DNA of 64,000 nucleotides from a virus. A program made the translations under genes and the position numbers. A model generated the notes under the pieces. The model did not search any database. It saw only the letters and a list, made by a program, of their open reading frames with translations, and was not told the origin of the DNA. Shown here piece by piece: positions 6,648 through 14,956 of this stretch. Numbering within the stretch: position 1 is the stretch's first letter; the number at the start of each line of letters is the position of its first letter. The stretch lies in the IMG/VR virus record IMGVR_UViG_3300005096_000071, positions 27,159-91,158 of that record. One strand, given 5' to 3'.

Positions 6648-7394
6648 TCACTCCCTTTTCTTGCACGCCGCGATAAAGGCCGCCGCGATAAAGGCCGCCG
6701 CGATAAAGGCCGCGGCGATGCCGGCCGGGTCCGACGGGTGAGCCCTGATCGGTATCGAGCTGGTGGTCGTGGTGTTGGCCACAACGGCGTCCTTTCGTTC
6801 GACGAAATCCGACCGCAGATCCTTGGCGCAGATCCACACCATTGCGGTGTTGCAGAGTGAGGCGAGATCGTTGTCGTCCCCAGGAATCCAGCACCACGCG
6901 GTGTCGGTACCGTCGGCGACACCGATGCAACTCCGGAGCGATGCGACAATGTCGCGCTGTTCCAGTTCCTGGTGGACTGCCTGCCGGCGCTCGGCCTCGA
7001 CGAGTACGAGCTGAGCCTCCAGATCGTCGACGCGCTTACGGAGCATCCTCGCGTTTAGGGCGAGCGAGCGAACCGCATCCCGCTCTGCCGAAGGGCGCGG
7101 GCTCCCGTGGGCCATCGCCTTGTGAGCGAGTAGCCCCAACTCGAAGCTATCGGCAGCGTCTAGCGACTGGATCGTGACATTGACCGCGCCAGGGGATGGA
7201 GATGAAAGGTCGGGGCGGATCATAATCTGCGACCCGCACGCCTGGCACGTCACGCGGGTAGGCATCACGACAACCTCGACCGCGGGCACACCCTTGCTCG
7301 GCTGGGGACCGTCGTGTAGGCGCATTCCGTCGCGCCACGCCCCTGTCTCAGCCTCGGTCGTTCCTCCGCAAGCGCAGTAGACGCTGCCGAACAT
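6648..7394 (-). CDS. zinc-finger and coiled-coil protein with repetitive hydrophobic tail (248 aa)
   Basis: ATG 7394 gives MFGSVYCACGG, then a CQACG motif: likely a two-part zinc ribbon (CACG...CQACG). The middle is a coiled coil (MLRKRVDDLEAQLVLVEAERRQ), followed by a Trp/Cys segment and a C-terminus AGIAAAFIAAAFIAAAFIAA ending CKKRE, encoded by three identical 15-bp repeats. The tail could be a membrane anchor. It lies three bases downstream of the esterase gene stop, so the two are probably co-transcribed. Function unknown. Confidence 0.55.
   Translation of the reverse strand: MFGSVYCACGGTTEAETGAWRDGMRLHDGPQPSKGVPAVEVVVMPTRVTCQACGSQIMIRPDLSSPSPGAVNVTIQSLDAADSFELGLLAHKAMAHGSPRPSAERDAVRSLALNARMLRKRVDDLEAQLVLVEAERRQAVHQELEQRDIVASLRSCIGVADGTDTAWCWIPGDDNDLASLCNTAMVWICAKDLRSDFVERKDAVVANTTTTSSIPIRAHPSDPAGIAAAFIAAAFIAAAFIAACKKRE
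6666..6710. repeat. three tandem 15-bp repeats
   Basis: Three exact copies of cgccgcgataaaggc, followed by a partial degenerate copy to about 6719. They encode the repeated AAFIA pentapeptide at the C-terminus of the minus-strand 248-aa protein. Copy-number change in multiples of 15 bp would keep the frame. Confidence 0.9.
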
Positions 7395-7396
7395 CG

Positions 7397-8548
7397 CTAT
7401 TGACCCCAGTCCGCGTAAGGCCCGCCCACCGTGTGACAGTAGTGATCGAGCATCCACCCCCACGGCCCCGGAGTATTTGGGAGATCGGGTCCAATGATGG
7501 CCGGATTCGTATCCCATGGGTGCCCGGCAGTGTTGGCAAGGCGGAGGAACTCCGCCCCCTCGTTTGCCATCGCGTCGGTGTGGGTGTCGCCCGGGTTGAA
7601 CGGTGGGACCGTGCGCCCTTCCCCGAAGTCGCAAAGGAACGCGAAGTTGCCAGCGGCGACCATGTCGATCGCTAGATTTGTGCTTGGGAGCAGAAAGTCA
7701 TAGCAGGTGCTCGTTCCGGGGCCGCAGTACTGGTCGGGCTCTCCGCCGTGTAGCACAATTGCGGCAACCGTTCCAAGCGGCACCATGGGATCGCCGAATG
7801 CGATCCCTCCAGACCATATCGCCGCACCCGCAAGATCGTCGCGCTCGGTCATCAGGTAGCTCGACATGATAGCGCCAGCTGACGCGCCACCAGTCGTGAT
7901 CCGAGTCGGGTCGTATTGCCCCGACATACACGAGAGGACCGCATCCATCAAAAGAAAATCGTCGGGTCGGTCGGTCTGTTCCACTGGGTTGTCGTGGTCC
8001 CCGGTGATCCACCAAGGGAACGGGTTGAGGGCGAACCCCTCTTCGGCCGAGAGTGATGGATCACGACCTCCAACGGCTTCGGGGTCGGCTTCGGGAATCA
8101 CAAAGATCCCACCCTCTGCTGCAACCATCGATCGTGTCGCGGCAGCGGACCCCCAAGGAAGCACGAGCGCAACCGTTCCATTCGTGCCGTACCAGTGGAA
8201 CGAAATCGGGCCGCCGACGCCGCTGATCTCGATAAACGCATCGCGGCAGGGAAGTCCGTCGCCGCAAAAAGTGTTCATGCCGTCGACGATCGACGCGGGG
8301 CAGTCGAACGCAAGGTCGTCACCTCCGGAGCTAGAACCTCCTTCGAGATCAAGCGGTGTCCCAGATCCGGTCGAGGGACCGCCCATAGTGTCGGAGCCCG
8401 TTGCCGGGTCCTCACAGAGACACACGCAACCCGGAGGGCAGATGTCATCGACGCGAAAGGTAGCGTCCTCGACGCGGGCGGACACGTCGATGCAAGCGGT
8501 GGGAAGGAGGCCAAAGGCGGCCATGATAATGGACTGTGCGCTGTTCAT
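7397..8548 (-). CDS. secreted lipoprotein esterase, PHB-depolymerase/LpqC-like alpha/beta hydrolase
   Basis: A 383-residue protein with a signal peptide ending in the lipobox LPTAC, then a Cys/Pro segment and a Ser/Gly/Thr-rich spacer (TGSGTP...GGSSSGGDD) typical of Myxococcota lipoproteins. The catalytic half shows the nucleophile elbow GGASAGAIMS, an oxyanion-type segment VALVLPWGS, and a late region with HTDAMANEG that could supply the acid and histidine. It resembles poly(3-hydroxybutyrate) depolymerase/feruloyl esterase-type enzymes. It has its own promoter (8559-8588). It looks like a host-derived cargo gene. Confidence 0.75.
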   Translation of the reverse strand: MNSAQSIIMAAFGLLPTACIDVSARVEDATFRVDDICPPGCVCLCEDPATGSDTMGGPSTGSGTPLDLEGGSSSGGDDLAFDCPASIVDGMNTFCGDGLPCRDAFIEISGVGGPISFHWYGTNGTVALVLPWGSAAATRSMVAAEGGIFVIPEADPEAVGGRDPSLSAEEGFALNPFPWWITGDHDNPVEQTDRPDDFLLMDAVLSCMSGQYDPTRITTGGASAGAIMSSYLMTERDDLAGAAIWSGGIAFGDPMVPLGTVAAIVLHGGEPDQYCGPGTSTCYDFLLPSTNLAIDMVAAGNFAFLCDFGEGRTVPPFNPGDTHTDAMANEGAEFLRLANTAGHPWDTNPAIIGPDLPNTPGPWGWMLDHYCHTVGGPYADWGQ

Positions 8549-8558
8549 TTCGCCTTAG

Positions 8559-8588
8559 TTGGTATCAGATTTAGCGTCGTGGCAGCAA
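8559..8588 (-). promoter_or_regulatory. promoter of the esterase gene
   Basis: Minus strand: TTGCTG (8588-8583), an 18-bp spacer, TACCAA (8564-8559), then ten bases to ATG 8548. The layout resembles the other leftward near-leaderless promoters but lacks the RTGCAC box. Confidence 0.5.
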
Positions 8589-8616
8589 GACGCCGTTCGA
8601 GCCTGCGCCTCGTCTG

Positions 8617-8922
8617 TCACTGCCATTCTGTCCCGTCCCAGTACTTGCCGTAGCTCCACCGGAGCGATTCCCCCATGTCCCAGACCTCGACCCCCCCGTA
8701 GTTATCGATCCCGGTGTTCGGGAAGTACCCGAACTCGAACAGGGCCTCCCGGAGCGCCTCGCACCACTCCTCGGGGTGGTGGTGCTGGCCGACCCGCACC
8801 TTAGCCGCGACCTCGTGGCCGTGCCAAAGGAAGGGGACGTGGAGCAGCACGTAGGGAACGCCCTGCCGCGTACAGTGCGACGTTGTTACCGGCCCGTCGG
8901 GGCGTTCGAGTTCGGTCGTCAC
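8617..8922 (-). CDS. hypothetical protein (101 aa)
   Basis: The GTG at 8922 overlaps the stop of the upstream coiled-coil gene (GTGA), giving VTTELERPDGPVTTSH. The core contains VPYVLLHVPFLWHGHEVAAKVRVGQHHHPEEWCEALREALFEFGY, a plausible small alpha/beta fold with several His residues. It is the last gene of the leftward operon from 10302. No family recognised. Confidence 0.55.
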   Translation of the reverse strand: MTTELERPDGPVTTSHCTRQGVPYVLLHVPFLWHGHEVAAKVRVGQHHHPEEWCEALREALFEFGYFPNTGIDNYGGVEVWDMGESLRWSYGKYWDGTEWQ

Positions 8923-9086
8923 AGGAACCTCTGTCGGGTTGGCGTCTCTGCAATGAAGTCGCGCCCCGCGAGCCAACGCTTTCGCATCCGCTCGCATTGC
9001 ACCGTGGCTTGCCGCCGCAGCATATCCGACCGTTCGAGCTTGCGGCGGAGTTCATCGATCACCGCTTGCTGCTGATCGATTGTCAT
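8919..9086 (-). CDS. small coiled-coil protein (55 aa)
   Basis: ATG 9086, overlapping the stop of the ASCH gene (ATGA). The sequence MTIDQQQAVIDELRRKLERS continues as a single basic amphipathic helix (MLRRQATVQCERMRKRW). Such short helical proteins are common in phage early operons; no function can be assigned. Confidence 0.5.
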   Translation of the reverse strand: MTIDQQQAVIDELRRKLERSDMLRRQATVQCERMRKRWLAGRDFIAETPTRQRFL

Positions 9087-9484
9087 TGCGCAGTGCTCGG
9101 GATGAGGGCGAGGACGACATCGGGGACGGTCCACACGCCCTGCCGTCCCTTGCAGGGAACCGGCTCGATCCTCCGTGGGGCGCGGAAGATCCACCGCCAC
9201 GACTCCGGATCTGAAAAGGGGCAGATCGTGGTGAGCTTGCACCGCGGCCCGATCGCCGCATCGAGGATCGCAGTCCCGACGATCACCCCGCGTGGCCTCA
9301 TGTAGGGCCAGGGCTCATCGTCCGGGGCGGTGAGCCCTGGAGGTGTCCACCGGGTGAGGCCGGCATGGATCGCGACCCGCTGGCCGACGAGCCCAGCGTG
9401 GGGCCGCCAACTTCGGTTCTCGCAGATCTTGCGGCCCACGATGATGAGATCCGCGAACGGTTGCCAGATTGTGATAGCTCTCAC
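9083..9484 (-). CDS. ASCH domain protein
   Basis: GTG 9484. The opening MRAITIWQPFADLIIVGRKICENRSW...VAIHAG is the signature of the ASCH/PUA-like fold (QP-W-A, K-E-R-W, I-H-A), here spanning residues 1-120. Such domains bind RNA or nucleotides, and some members are nucleases or deacylases acting on modified nucleosides. It sits mid-operon between a basic protein (stop at 9486) and a coiled-coil gene, with four-base overlap downstream. Confidence 0.8.
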   Translation of the reverse strand: MRAITIWQPFADLIIVGRKICENRSWRPHAGLVGQRVAIHAGLTRWTPPGLTAPDDEPWPYMRPRGVIVGTAILDAAIGPRCKLTTICPFSDPESWRWIFRAPRRIEPVPCKGRQGVWTVPDVVLALIPSTAQ

Positions 9485-9485
9485 G

Positions 9486-9713
9486 TTAGGTTCCTCTGGC
9501 TCGTTTCTCGACGGCCCGGTTCAGCGACTCACCCATCGCGGTGCCTAGGTGGTGGGTCCAGGCGAGGAACCGCGCCATGCTGGGGCCACGCGAGGCGTAG
9601 CGCCTGAATCCAAGCCGCTGCGCGAGTTTCTTCGCGATCCTTCGCGGCCGTTTCCTTCGTGGAGCCAGAGGGTCGCGGCTCCGCCTGTGTGCTCCAAACC
9701 GTCGTTTGGTCAC
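9486..9713 (-). CDS. small basic protein (75 aa)
   Basis: The GTG at 9713 overlaps the stop of the preceding gene (GTGA). It is very Arg-rich (MTKRRFGAHRRSRDPLAPRR) with a helical end (MARFLAWTHHLGTAMGESL). Overlaps on both sides support expression, but composition alone cannot exclude that translation begins at the internal Met. Possibly nucleic-acid binding by charge. Confidence 0.4.
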   Translation of the reverse strand: MTKRRFGAHRRSRDPLAPRRKRPRRIAKKLAQRLGFRRYASRGPSMARFLAWTHHLGTAMGESLNRAVEKRARGT

Positions 9714-10042
9714 AGCTGGACCATCCCCAGCGCGAGCCCGCGAGCGAGGAGCGCCGCCGAGACCCGATCTTGCTCGTGGTCGACAAAGTAGGGCTTCCCG
9801 GTGGCCTTGCGCAGTGTGGCGCGCTGCTTAGCGAACAGCCGATCGAGCCTGGCGATAGCCCCCGCGTCCTTCGACGCGGCGTGCTGGCGCCGGTAGGGAC
9901 ACGGCAACCGCGAGATCGTGAGCCCATGCCGCGCTACGGTCGCGCGGGTCGGCTTCAGGTTGTGGAAGCCCACGCCGGAGATCTCCTCTGGGAGTGCGGG
10001 GTTGAGGGTCCGCCCGTGGGCGGTGCGCCTGACCGCGTTCAT
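9710..10042 (-). CDS. hypothetical basic protein (110 aa)
   Basis: The ATG at 10042 overlaps the preceding stop (ATGA). It contains CPYRRQHAASKDAGAIARLDRLFAKQRATLRKATGK, a helical basic stretch, and a leucine-rich end (ALLARGLALGMVQL). It is the second gene of the leftward operon that starts at 10302. No family recognised. Confidence 0.5.
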   Translation of the reverse strand: MNAVRRTAHGRTLNPALPEEISGVGFHNLKPTRATVARHGLTISRLPCPYRRQHAASKDAGAIARLDRLFAKQRATLRKATGKPYFVDHEQDRVSAALLARGLALGMVQL

Positions 10043-10302
10043 CGGTCTCGCCCCGTCTGACCGCCGACCCCGAAGCCGTTGGGGTTGTCGTCACCGGTGG
10101 GCGGTGTGGTGCGTAGCCAGACGACGATCTGGCTACCGCCGGCGTCGAGGAACCCGCGGTGGGGCTTTGCGTCGCTGGGGACGCCGTCGGGGCGGGGGGA
10201 TCCCCACTCCTGGGCAACATCCCACTCTTGGATGTCGTGGAGCGGCCGCCCGGTGAAAACACAGCGGCCGGCGTTGGGGAGGGTGCGGGTTGGCGTCGTC
10301 AT
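10039..10302 (-). CDS. hypothetical protein (87 aa), first gene of a leftward operon
   Basis: ATG 10302 (MTTPTRTLPNAGRCVFTGRP) lies nine bases after the -10 of a composite promoter, which fixes the start. The short CVFTGRPL segment and the Trp-containing middle (EWDVAQEWG) suggest a small globular protein. At least six genes follow with four-base overlaps. Function unknown. Confidence 0.6.
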   Translation of the reverse strand: MTTPTRTLPNAGRCVFTGRPLHDIQEWDVAQEWGSPRPDGVPSDAKPHRGFLDAGGSQIVVWLRTTPPTGDDNPNGFGVGGQTGRDR

Positions 10303-10311
10303 TGCCCGAGC

Positions 10312-10354
10312 AACGTACACGCCGCGGGTGACCCGTGCAACCTGAAAAGTGCAC
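10312..10354 (-). promoter_or_regulatory. composite leftward promoter (RTGCAC box, -35, -10)
   Basis: Minus strand: GTGCAC (10354-10349), 8 bp, TTGCAC (10340-10335), 17 bp, TACGTT (10317-10312), 9 nt, ATG 10302. The layout recurs at several loci with identical spacing. The same GTGCAC box sits just upstream of the rightward promoter for 10391. Confidence 0.75.
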
Positions 10355-10355
10355 G

Positions 10356-10384
10356 ATGCCACAGTGCGCGTTCTGCGGTAGCCT
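10356..10384 (+). promoter_or_regulatory. rightward promoter of the tail operon
   Basis: ATGCCA (10356-10361), 17 bp, TAGCCT (10379-10384), then six bases to ATG 10391. It is back-to-back with the leftward composite promoter and shares its GTGCAC box. Confidence 0.5.
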
Positions 10385-10390
10385 GGGCTC

Positions 10391-11029
10391 ATGGCGACCC
10401 TTGTCCTGCGCGGCCCGCACGAACTGCAGGGCGCGATCATGGCGCTGGAGCGCGAGGCTACCAAGGCGGTGGAGCGATCCCTGGTGCGGGCGGGCCAGTA
10501 TGGCCGGACCGTCATGCAGGCGCTCACGAAGCGCCAGGACGCGCGTGGCTCCGGGGCCTACGGAGCCAGCTTCATCACCGAAAGGATCAAGGGCGGCGCG
10601 ATGATCACGAACACGGCGCGGCACTCGCTGTTCGTCGAACGGGGCCGGCGTCCGGGTCGGGCCCCTCCGCTCGATCCGATCATCGAGTGGGTGAAGGCCA
10701 AAGGGTTCGCAAAGACGGCGCTAAAGAAAGCCCGCCAGCGTCGGCGCGCGGCCTCGGGCAAGTCCAGGGTCCGGCGAAAGCCAGGCCCGAAAAAGATGAA
10801 GGGCCGGATCAAGGGCGCCCGGATCCCGCGGAAGCCGTCCGCCGCTACGGCCCGGTACCTCCGGCTGTTCAGCCATCAGATCGCGCGGCGGGTCCAGCGG
10901 AAGATCGCGAAGCGCGGCACGAAACCCCACTGGATCTTCAAGCGCTCGCTGCCGAAGATCGCGAAGAAAGCCAAGCAGCTGAGCAAGCAGGAACTGCGCA
11001 AGGTGTTCAGGTCCCCGCCGAGGAAGTAG
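10391..11029 (+). CDS. HK97 gp10-like head-tail/tail completion protein
   Basis: A 212-residue protein. Residues 1-100 (LEREATKAVERSLVRAG, GAYGASFITERIKG, ITNTARHSLFVERGRRPG) fit the HK97 gp10/tail-completion family, which caps the tail or joins it to the head. The C-terminal half carries a long Lys/Arg-rich insertion (KKARQRRRAASGKSRVRRK) and ends with HWIFKRSLPKIAKKAKQL, as in the family. It heads the rightward tail operon upstream of the sheath. The start is set by the promoter six bases away. Confidence 0.7.
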   Translation: MATLVLRGPHELQGAIMALEREATKAVERSLVRAGQYGRTVMQALTKRQDARGSGAYGASFITERIKGGAMITNTARHSLFVERGRRPGRAPPLDPIIEWVKAKGFAKTALKKARQRRRAASGKSRVRRKPGPKKMKGRIKGARIPRKPSAATARYLRLFSHQIARRVQRKIAKRGTKPHWIFKRSLPKIAKKAKQLSKQELRKVFRSPPRK

Positions 11030-11039
11030 GATTACCGCG

Positions 11040-11891
11040 ATGGCTGAGGGCTCGACATTCATCCGCCGCCCGCGTGTCGCTGTGGATGGCGCAATTGAGG
11101 AGCCCGGCCGGTTCGCTCGCGATGGCGTCCTGCGGGTCGGGCCCGCTGGCGACACGGCGATCGTGGCCCAGCGCGACGGGACAGAGAAACTTGTCCCGAA
11201 CCCGCAGGACCAAACGCAATTCGCCGCGGGGCTCACACCGGTCCAGCAAGACCGCACCCTTGACTCGTCGAGCGCGATGCAGATCGGTCTGTACTCGATG
11301 CTTCGCAACATGCGTGCGTGGCGCATTGGACTCGACGATCTCATGAGGGAGGGCGACCTTCAGGCGTCGTCCTTCGAGTTGGCCCGCGTGTTCTTCGACT
11401 GGCCGCGTCAGGAAGATGCGATCGACCCGATGCCGTCGGCCACCATCACCCTCCCAGAGGAGGAGGTGTACGGCCACCAGGGCATCGGCGGAGGCGTCAT
11501 CCTGGAGGAGACCGCCGACCAGTGGGGGCCAGGCACGATCCTAAAAAAGACAGCGCACGCGACCACCACACTCAACCTGGTGATCTGGAGCGCCCACAAA
11601 GAGGAGCGCCGCGGGTTGAAGAAAGCACTACAGCGCGTGTTCCTGACCGAGCCGCACGAGGAGATGAGCGGCCGGCGTGTCGTCGTCCCGCAGTACTTTG
11701 ACCGAGTCGCGCGGTTCGAGTTGCTTGGCATCCGCTACGATGATGGCCAAGAAAGTGCACAATCAAACGAGTGGATCCTGGTAGCTCGGTTCGCCGCCGA
11801 CATCGACGTGGTCGACCTCGTGACGCGGCCGCCGTACATGCAGCAGCCGGCGATTGCGGTCACTGCAACCTCCGCCCCCGACGACTGCTGA
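11040..11891 (+). CDS. putative tail-associated protein (tail terminator-like), 283 aa
   Basis: ATG 11040 after an AGGA-containing gap. The protein is acidic and beta-rich, with PSATITLPEEEVYGHQGIGGGVILEE and LVIWSAHKEERRGLKKALQRVFL, consistent with a neck or tail-terminator subunit. The position between the gp10-like gene and the sheath is where myoviruses encode tail terminators. Assignment is from position and general character, not from a diagnostic motif. Confidence 0.5.
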   Translation: MAEGSTFIRRPRVAVDGAIEEPGRFARDGVLRVGPAGDTAIVAQRDGTEKLVPNPQDQTQFAAGLTPVQQDRTLDSSSAMQIGLYSMLRNMRAWRIGLDDLMREGDLQASSFELARVFFDWPRQEDAIDPMPSATITLPEEEVYGHQGIGGGVILEETADQWGPGTILKKTAHATTTLNLVIWSAHKEERRGLKKALQRVFLTEPHEEMSGRRVVVPQYFDRVARFELLGIRYDDGQESAQSNEWILVARFAADIDVVDLVTRPPYMQQPAIAVTATSAPDDC

Positions 11892-11918
11892 CGCGTTCGT
11901 CCGAGGTGGTGTTATGCT
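11889..11918 (+). promoter_or_regulatory. possible promoter of the sheath-tube transcript
   Basis: TGACGC, 18 bp, TATGCT (11913-11918). The leader of about 35 nt includes GCAGGAGAG, a good ribosome binding site before ATG 11961, so this unit is leadered, unlike most others here. Confidence 0.4.
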
Positions 11919-11960
11919 CAGCGCACCACATCCACTGCACCCACTGCAGGAGAGACGAGC

Positions 11961-14495
11961 ATGGCGGGCTTCAAGCGAGTATTTCGAACCTTCCCCGGCT
12001 TCGATGTTCTGACGAACATCGAGTCCGTCAACATCATCGACATCACGCCACCCGGCCGGATCGTCGGCACCGGCACCGGCACCGTGCTGCTTGTCGCCGA
12101 GTTCGAGCGCGGAGGATTCACTCCGCGCGAGGTCTTTGGCCCGACGGACCTGCAGACCAACTACGGGTCTCTGGGGCACGCGACGGTCACGAGCCAGTAT
12201 GACGGCGCGGTAGCTCGTCGCTCGGGTGGTGATGAGGTGTGGAACGGTAACGGCTTCATCTGGCTGAGAAACAAGCGCTTCAGTCGGCTGGTGATCCAGC
12301 GCGTCGACAACTCCGGGGGCTCGGTCGCGTTCTCGCGGCTTGCTTGCCTCACCAGTGACGCAGTCGCACCGATCACGGGCGTGGTCACGGGTGACACTAT
12401 CGAGTTCACCCGCAACGGCTCAGTGGCCGTCACCGCCACTCTCGTCGGGAACCCTGGCGTGATTGCTGGCACCGGCGGCACCTTTCCGACGCTGTTCACC
12501 GGTGGTGAAACGCTGGAGCTTCGCGTCGACGCGGACTCCACTCGGGTGATCGTCTTCACCGCGGCCGATCAAACCCGCGACAACGTCCGGGACCGGATCA
12601 ACGCAACGCTGGCCCAGACCGTCGGAGTCGCCAACGCGACCGAAATCGATTTCCAGTCAGTCATCGGCGGGACCGATGGCCGCATTGAGATCGTGGGCGG
12701 CACCGGCGTGGCGACGATCGGCCATGTGGCCACCGCCGTTGCTCAGGTCTCGACCGGAACGGTCACCGCGAACGCCACGGGCGGTCCCTTCACAGTCCGC
12801 GTCAACCGGTTCACCGCTGGCGTTTCGACTGACTACGATCGCTCGTACACCGCCGGCGGTGGCGACACCACCACACAGGTGCGGGACGGTCTCCTCGCCG
12901 CGTACACGGCCGACCCGATCCCGGGGATCACGGTCACCGCTGGAGCTGGTGCCACGCTGGTATACACCGCGGCGATCAATATCCTGTTCACTCCAACGGT
13001 CACGGCTGAACCGAACGTCGGCGAGTTGACTTTCGCGGCTACGACCACCGGCGTGGTCACAGTCGACGAGGGCGACGGCAACGTCCCGAACGTGGCCGAG
13101 ATCGAGATCTCCGACGCGGTCTCGCTCCTCGACGCGCTCGCTGGCATCACCGCCGACGTCGACAACGACGGCAACATGCGGGCGTGTAACTCGGGCACCC
13201 CGGCCACCGGCACCCTGCAGGGCACTGGCGGCACCGCACTAACGGCGTTCGGGTTCGACCTCACCACGCTGGCCGACGCGGCCGACGCGGCCGACGTCAC
13301 CATCCTCGCCGGCACGCGGGTCCAGGACTCCAGCGCGACCGGGACCATATGGGTCACCATCGAGGACATCGAGACCGGCACCGCGGGGGGTTCATGGTCG
13401 GCACGTGTCCGGCCGTGGGCCGACACCGACACCGCGCTGGCAACGTCGATCGGCAACGCGACGATCGTCCTCGACACGCTCCCCGATGGGTTCAGTGTGA
13501 CGAACGCAGCGGCGATCACTCGGCTCACGCAGTCGCAGATCGAGGGCCGCTACCGCACAGCCCTGGAGTCCACACTCGACCAATCGAGCGATGCGTTCCA
13601 GGCCAACATGGTGTGCTCCGCTCGGTCGTCCGAGTCGCTCATGCGCTACGTTCGCCAGAACGCGCTCGACGCAACCCGGCAGGGCATGTTCGCCCGCAAG
13701 GCTGTGATTCGTCCGCCCCTCGGGACCTCGCGGACTGACCTCCGCGCGTCGACCGGTGTCGGCGTAGCGAACACGACGATCGGTCGCGACGAGCGCGTCC
13801 TGTACTGCGGGATCGGATTCACGACTCAGATCCCGGAGATCCAGGAGGTCGGCACCAACGGCGGAATCGGGTTCACCTCCGACGGGATCATCGAGGTCGG
13901 CAGCGATGGGTTCTATGCCTCCGTTCGCTCGATCCTCAACCCCGAGGAGAACGCGGGCCAGCGGCTGACCGACACCAACGTGGAGGGGATCAACGTACTC
14001 ACCCTGGAGGACGCGTACAACACCGCGGAGGGCGGTGTTGCGCTCACAGAGGACGACTACATCTCGTTCAAGGCGAACGGGATCATCGCGGCACGGTTCG
14101 ACCGGCAGAGCGGCGCGATCTTTCAGTCCGACGTGACCAGCGTCGATCCATTGGTGGAGAGCGTGAAGGCCGACGGCAACCGCCGGTTCTTCGCTGACTT
14201 CATCATCGACACCCTCGGTGAGACGGGGCTGAAGTACGTCAAAAAGCTCCAGACCCCCAACCGTCGCCGGGCGATGCTCAGCGAACTGAGCGGGTTCCTG
14301 CGGCTGCTCAAGTCGGAGAATCAACCCGAGACTTCGCGCTTGCTCGCATACAGCATCCGCGACGACACGACCCGAGAACAGCGCGAGATCGGGATCATGG
14401 TCGTTGTCGTGCGGGTGAAGATGCACCCCGATATCAAGGCGCTCGTTTACCGGGTCGAGGTCGGTACTACCGTCCAGATCGAAGAGGCGGCCTAA
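11961..14495 (+). CDS. contractile tail sheath protein (844 aa)
   Basis: The N-terminus (residues 1-130: PPGRIVGTGTGTVLLVAEFERG, FGPTDLQTNYG) and C-terminus (last ~250: EGINVLTLEDAYNTAEGG, KYVKKLQTPNRRRAM, LLAYSIRDDTTREQREIG, VKMHPDIKALVYRVEV) carry the conserved pattern of myovirus sheath subunits. Between them lie about 350 residues of Thr/Val/Gly-rich beta sequence, making it much longer than compact 400-500 residue sheaths. That insertion is expected on the outer surface of the sheath. It has a strong ribosome binding site (GGAGAGACGAGC). The tube gene follows. Confidence 0.9.
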   Translation: MAGFKRVFRTFPGFDVLTNIESVNIIDITPPGRIVGTGTGTVLLVAEFERGGFTPREVFGPTDLQTNYGSLGHATVTSQYDGAVARRSGGDEVWNGNGFIWLRNKRFSRLVIQRVDNSGGSVAFSRLACLTSDAVAPITGVVTGDTIEFTRNGSVAVTATLVGNPGVIAGTGGTFPTLFTGGETLELRVDADSTRVIVFTAADQTRDNVRDRINATLAQTVGVANATEIDFQSVIGGTDGRIEIVGGTGVATIGHVATAVAQVSTGTVTANATGGPFTVRVNRFTAGVSTDYDRSYTAGGGDTTTQVRDGLLAAYTADPIPGITVTAGAGATLVYTAAINILFTPTVTAEPNVGELTFAATTTGVVTVDEGDGNVPNVAEIEISDAVSLLDALAGITADVDNDGNMRACNSGTPATGTLQGTGGTALTAFGFDLTTLADAADAADVTILAGTRVQDSSATGTIWVTIEDIETGTAGGSWSARVRPWADTDTALATSIGNATIVLDTLPDGFSVTNAAAITRLTQSQIEGRYRTALESTLDQSSDAFQANMVCSARSSESLMRYVRQNALDATRQGMFARKAVIRPPLGTSRTDLRASTGVGVANTTIGRDERVLYCGIGFTTQIPEIQEVGTNGGIGFTSDGIIEVGSDGFYASVRSILNPEENAGQRLTDTNVEGINVLTLEDAYNTAEGGVALTEDDYISFKANGIIAARFDRQSGAIFQSDVTSVDPLVESVKADGNRRFFADFIIDTLGETGLKYVKKLQTPNRRRAMLSELSGFLRLLKSENQPETSRLLAYSIRDDTTREQREIGIMVVVVRVKMHPDIKALVYRVEVGTTVQIEEAA

Positions 14496-14521
14496 TCAGC
14501 CTGAAGTAGGAGGACCAACCG

Positions 14522-14956
14522 ATGCCCGAACAAAGAGTAAAAGGCCAGGAGACGATCCTGACCATCATCAAAGACGGCGAACTGCAAGCTCGGATCGACA
14601 GCATCTCCGACACGGAAACGACCTTCATGTTGGAGAGCCTGGAGGAGGACTACCTGGGGGAAACCGCCTCCCGGTACGACTCGATCTTCAAGGGCATGCG
14701 GATCCGGATCTCCGGCCACATGACGAACAAGCAGGTGATCGACTTCGCCGACACGGTGGTCGCTCGCGCGCAGCGTCGCGCCGGCGGTGCCAACCGGATC
14801 GACATGGCGACGACGTTCATCTTTCCAGGTGGCGACCTCATCACCGTCAACCTCCCGGATCTGCATTTCGCCGAGGTCCCGCTAAACACGGGCTCGCGAT
14901 CCGACTACGTCCAGTTCACGCTCGAAGGCATGACCTCCGAGTACGAGCTGCTCTAA
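14522..14956 (+). CDS. tail tube protein
   Basis: A 144-residue protein directly after the sheath with an ideal ribosome binding site (AGGAGGACCAACCG-ATG). It has the sheet-rich composition and size of myovirus tail tube subunits (LTIIKDGELQARIDSISDTE, MRIRISGHMTNKQVIDFADTVVAR, DYVQFTLEGMTSEYELL). It polymerises into the inner tube that the sheath drives through the envelope. It overlaps the convergent minus gene by four bases. Confidence 0.85.
   Translation: MPEQRVKGQETILTIIKDGELQARIDSISDTETTFMLESLEEDYLGETASRYDSIFKGMRIRISGHMTNKQVIDFADTVVARAQRRAGGANRIDMATTFIFPGGDLITVNLPDLHFAEVPLNTGSRSDYVQFTLEGMTSEYELL

Noticed and set aside
6666-6719. 15-bp tandem repeats as a CRISPR array or replication iterons
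   Set aside because: No spacers, and the repeats are contiguous and in frame inside a gene, encoding a repeated peptide.
13392-14426. Long minus-strand open frame (344 codons) inside the sheath gene
   Set aside because: It mirrors the codon periodicity of the plus-strand sheath gene, has no start signal, and reads as low-quality Arg/Asp/Val sequence.
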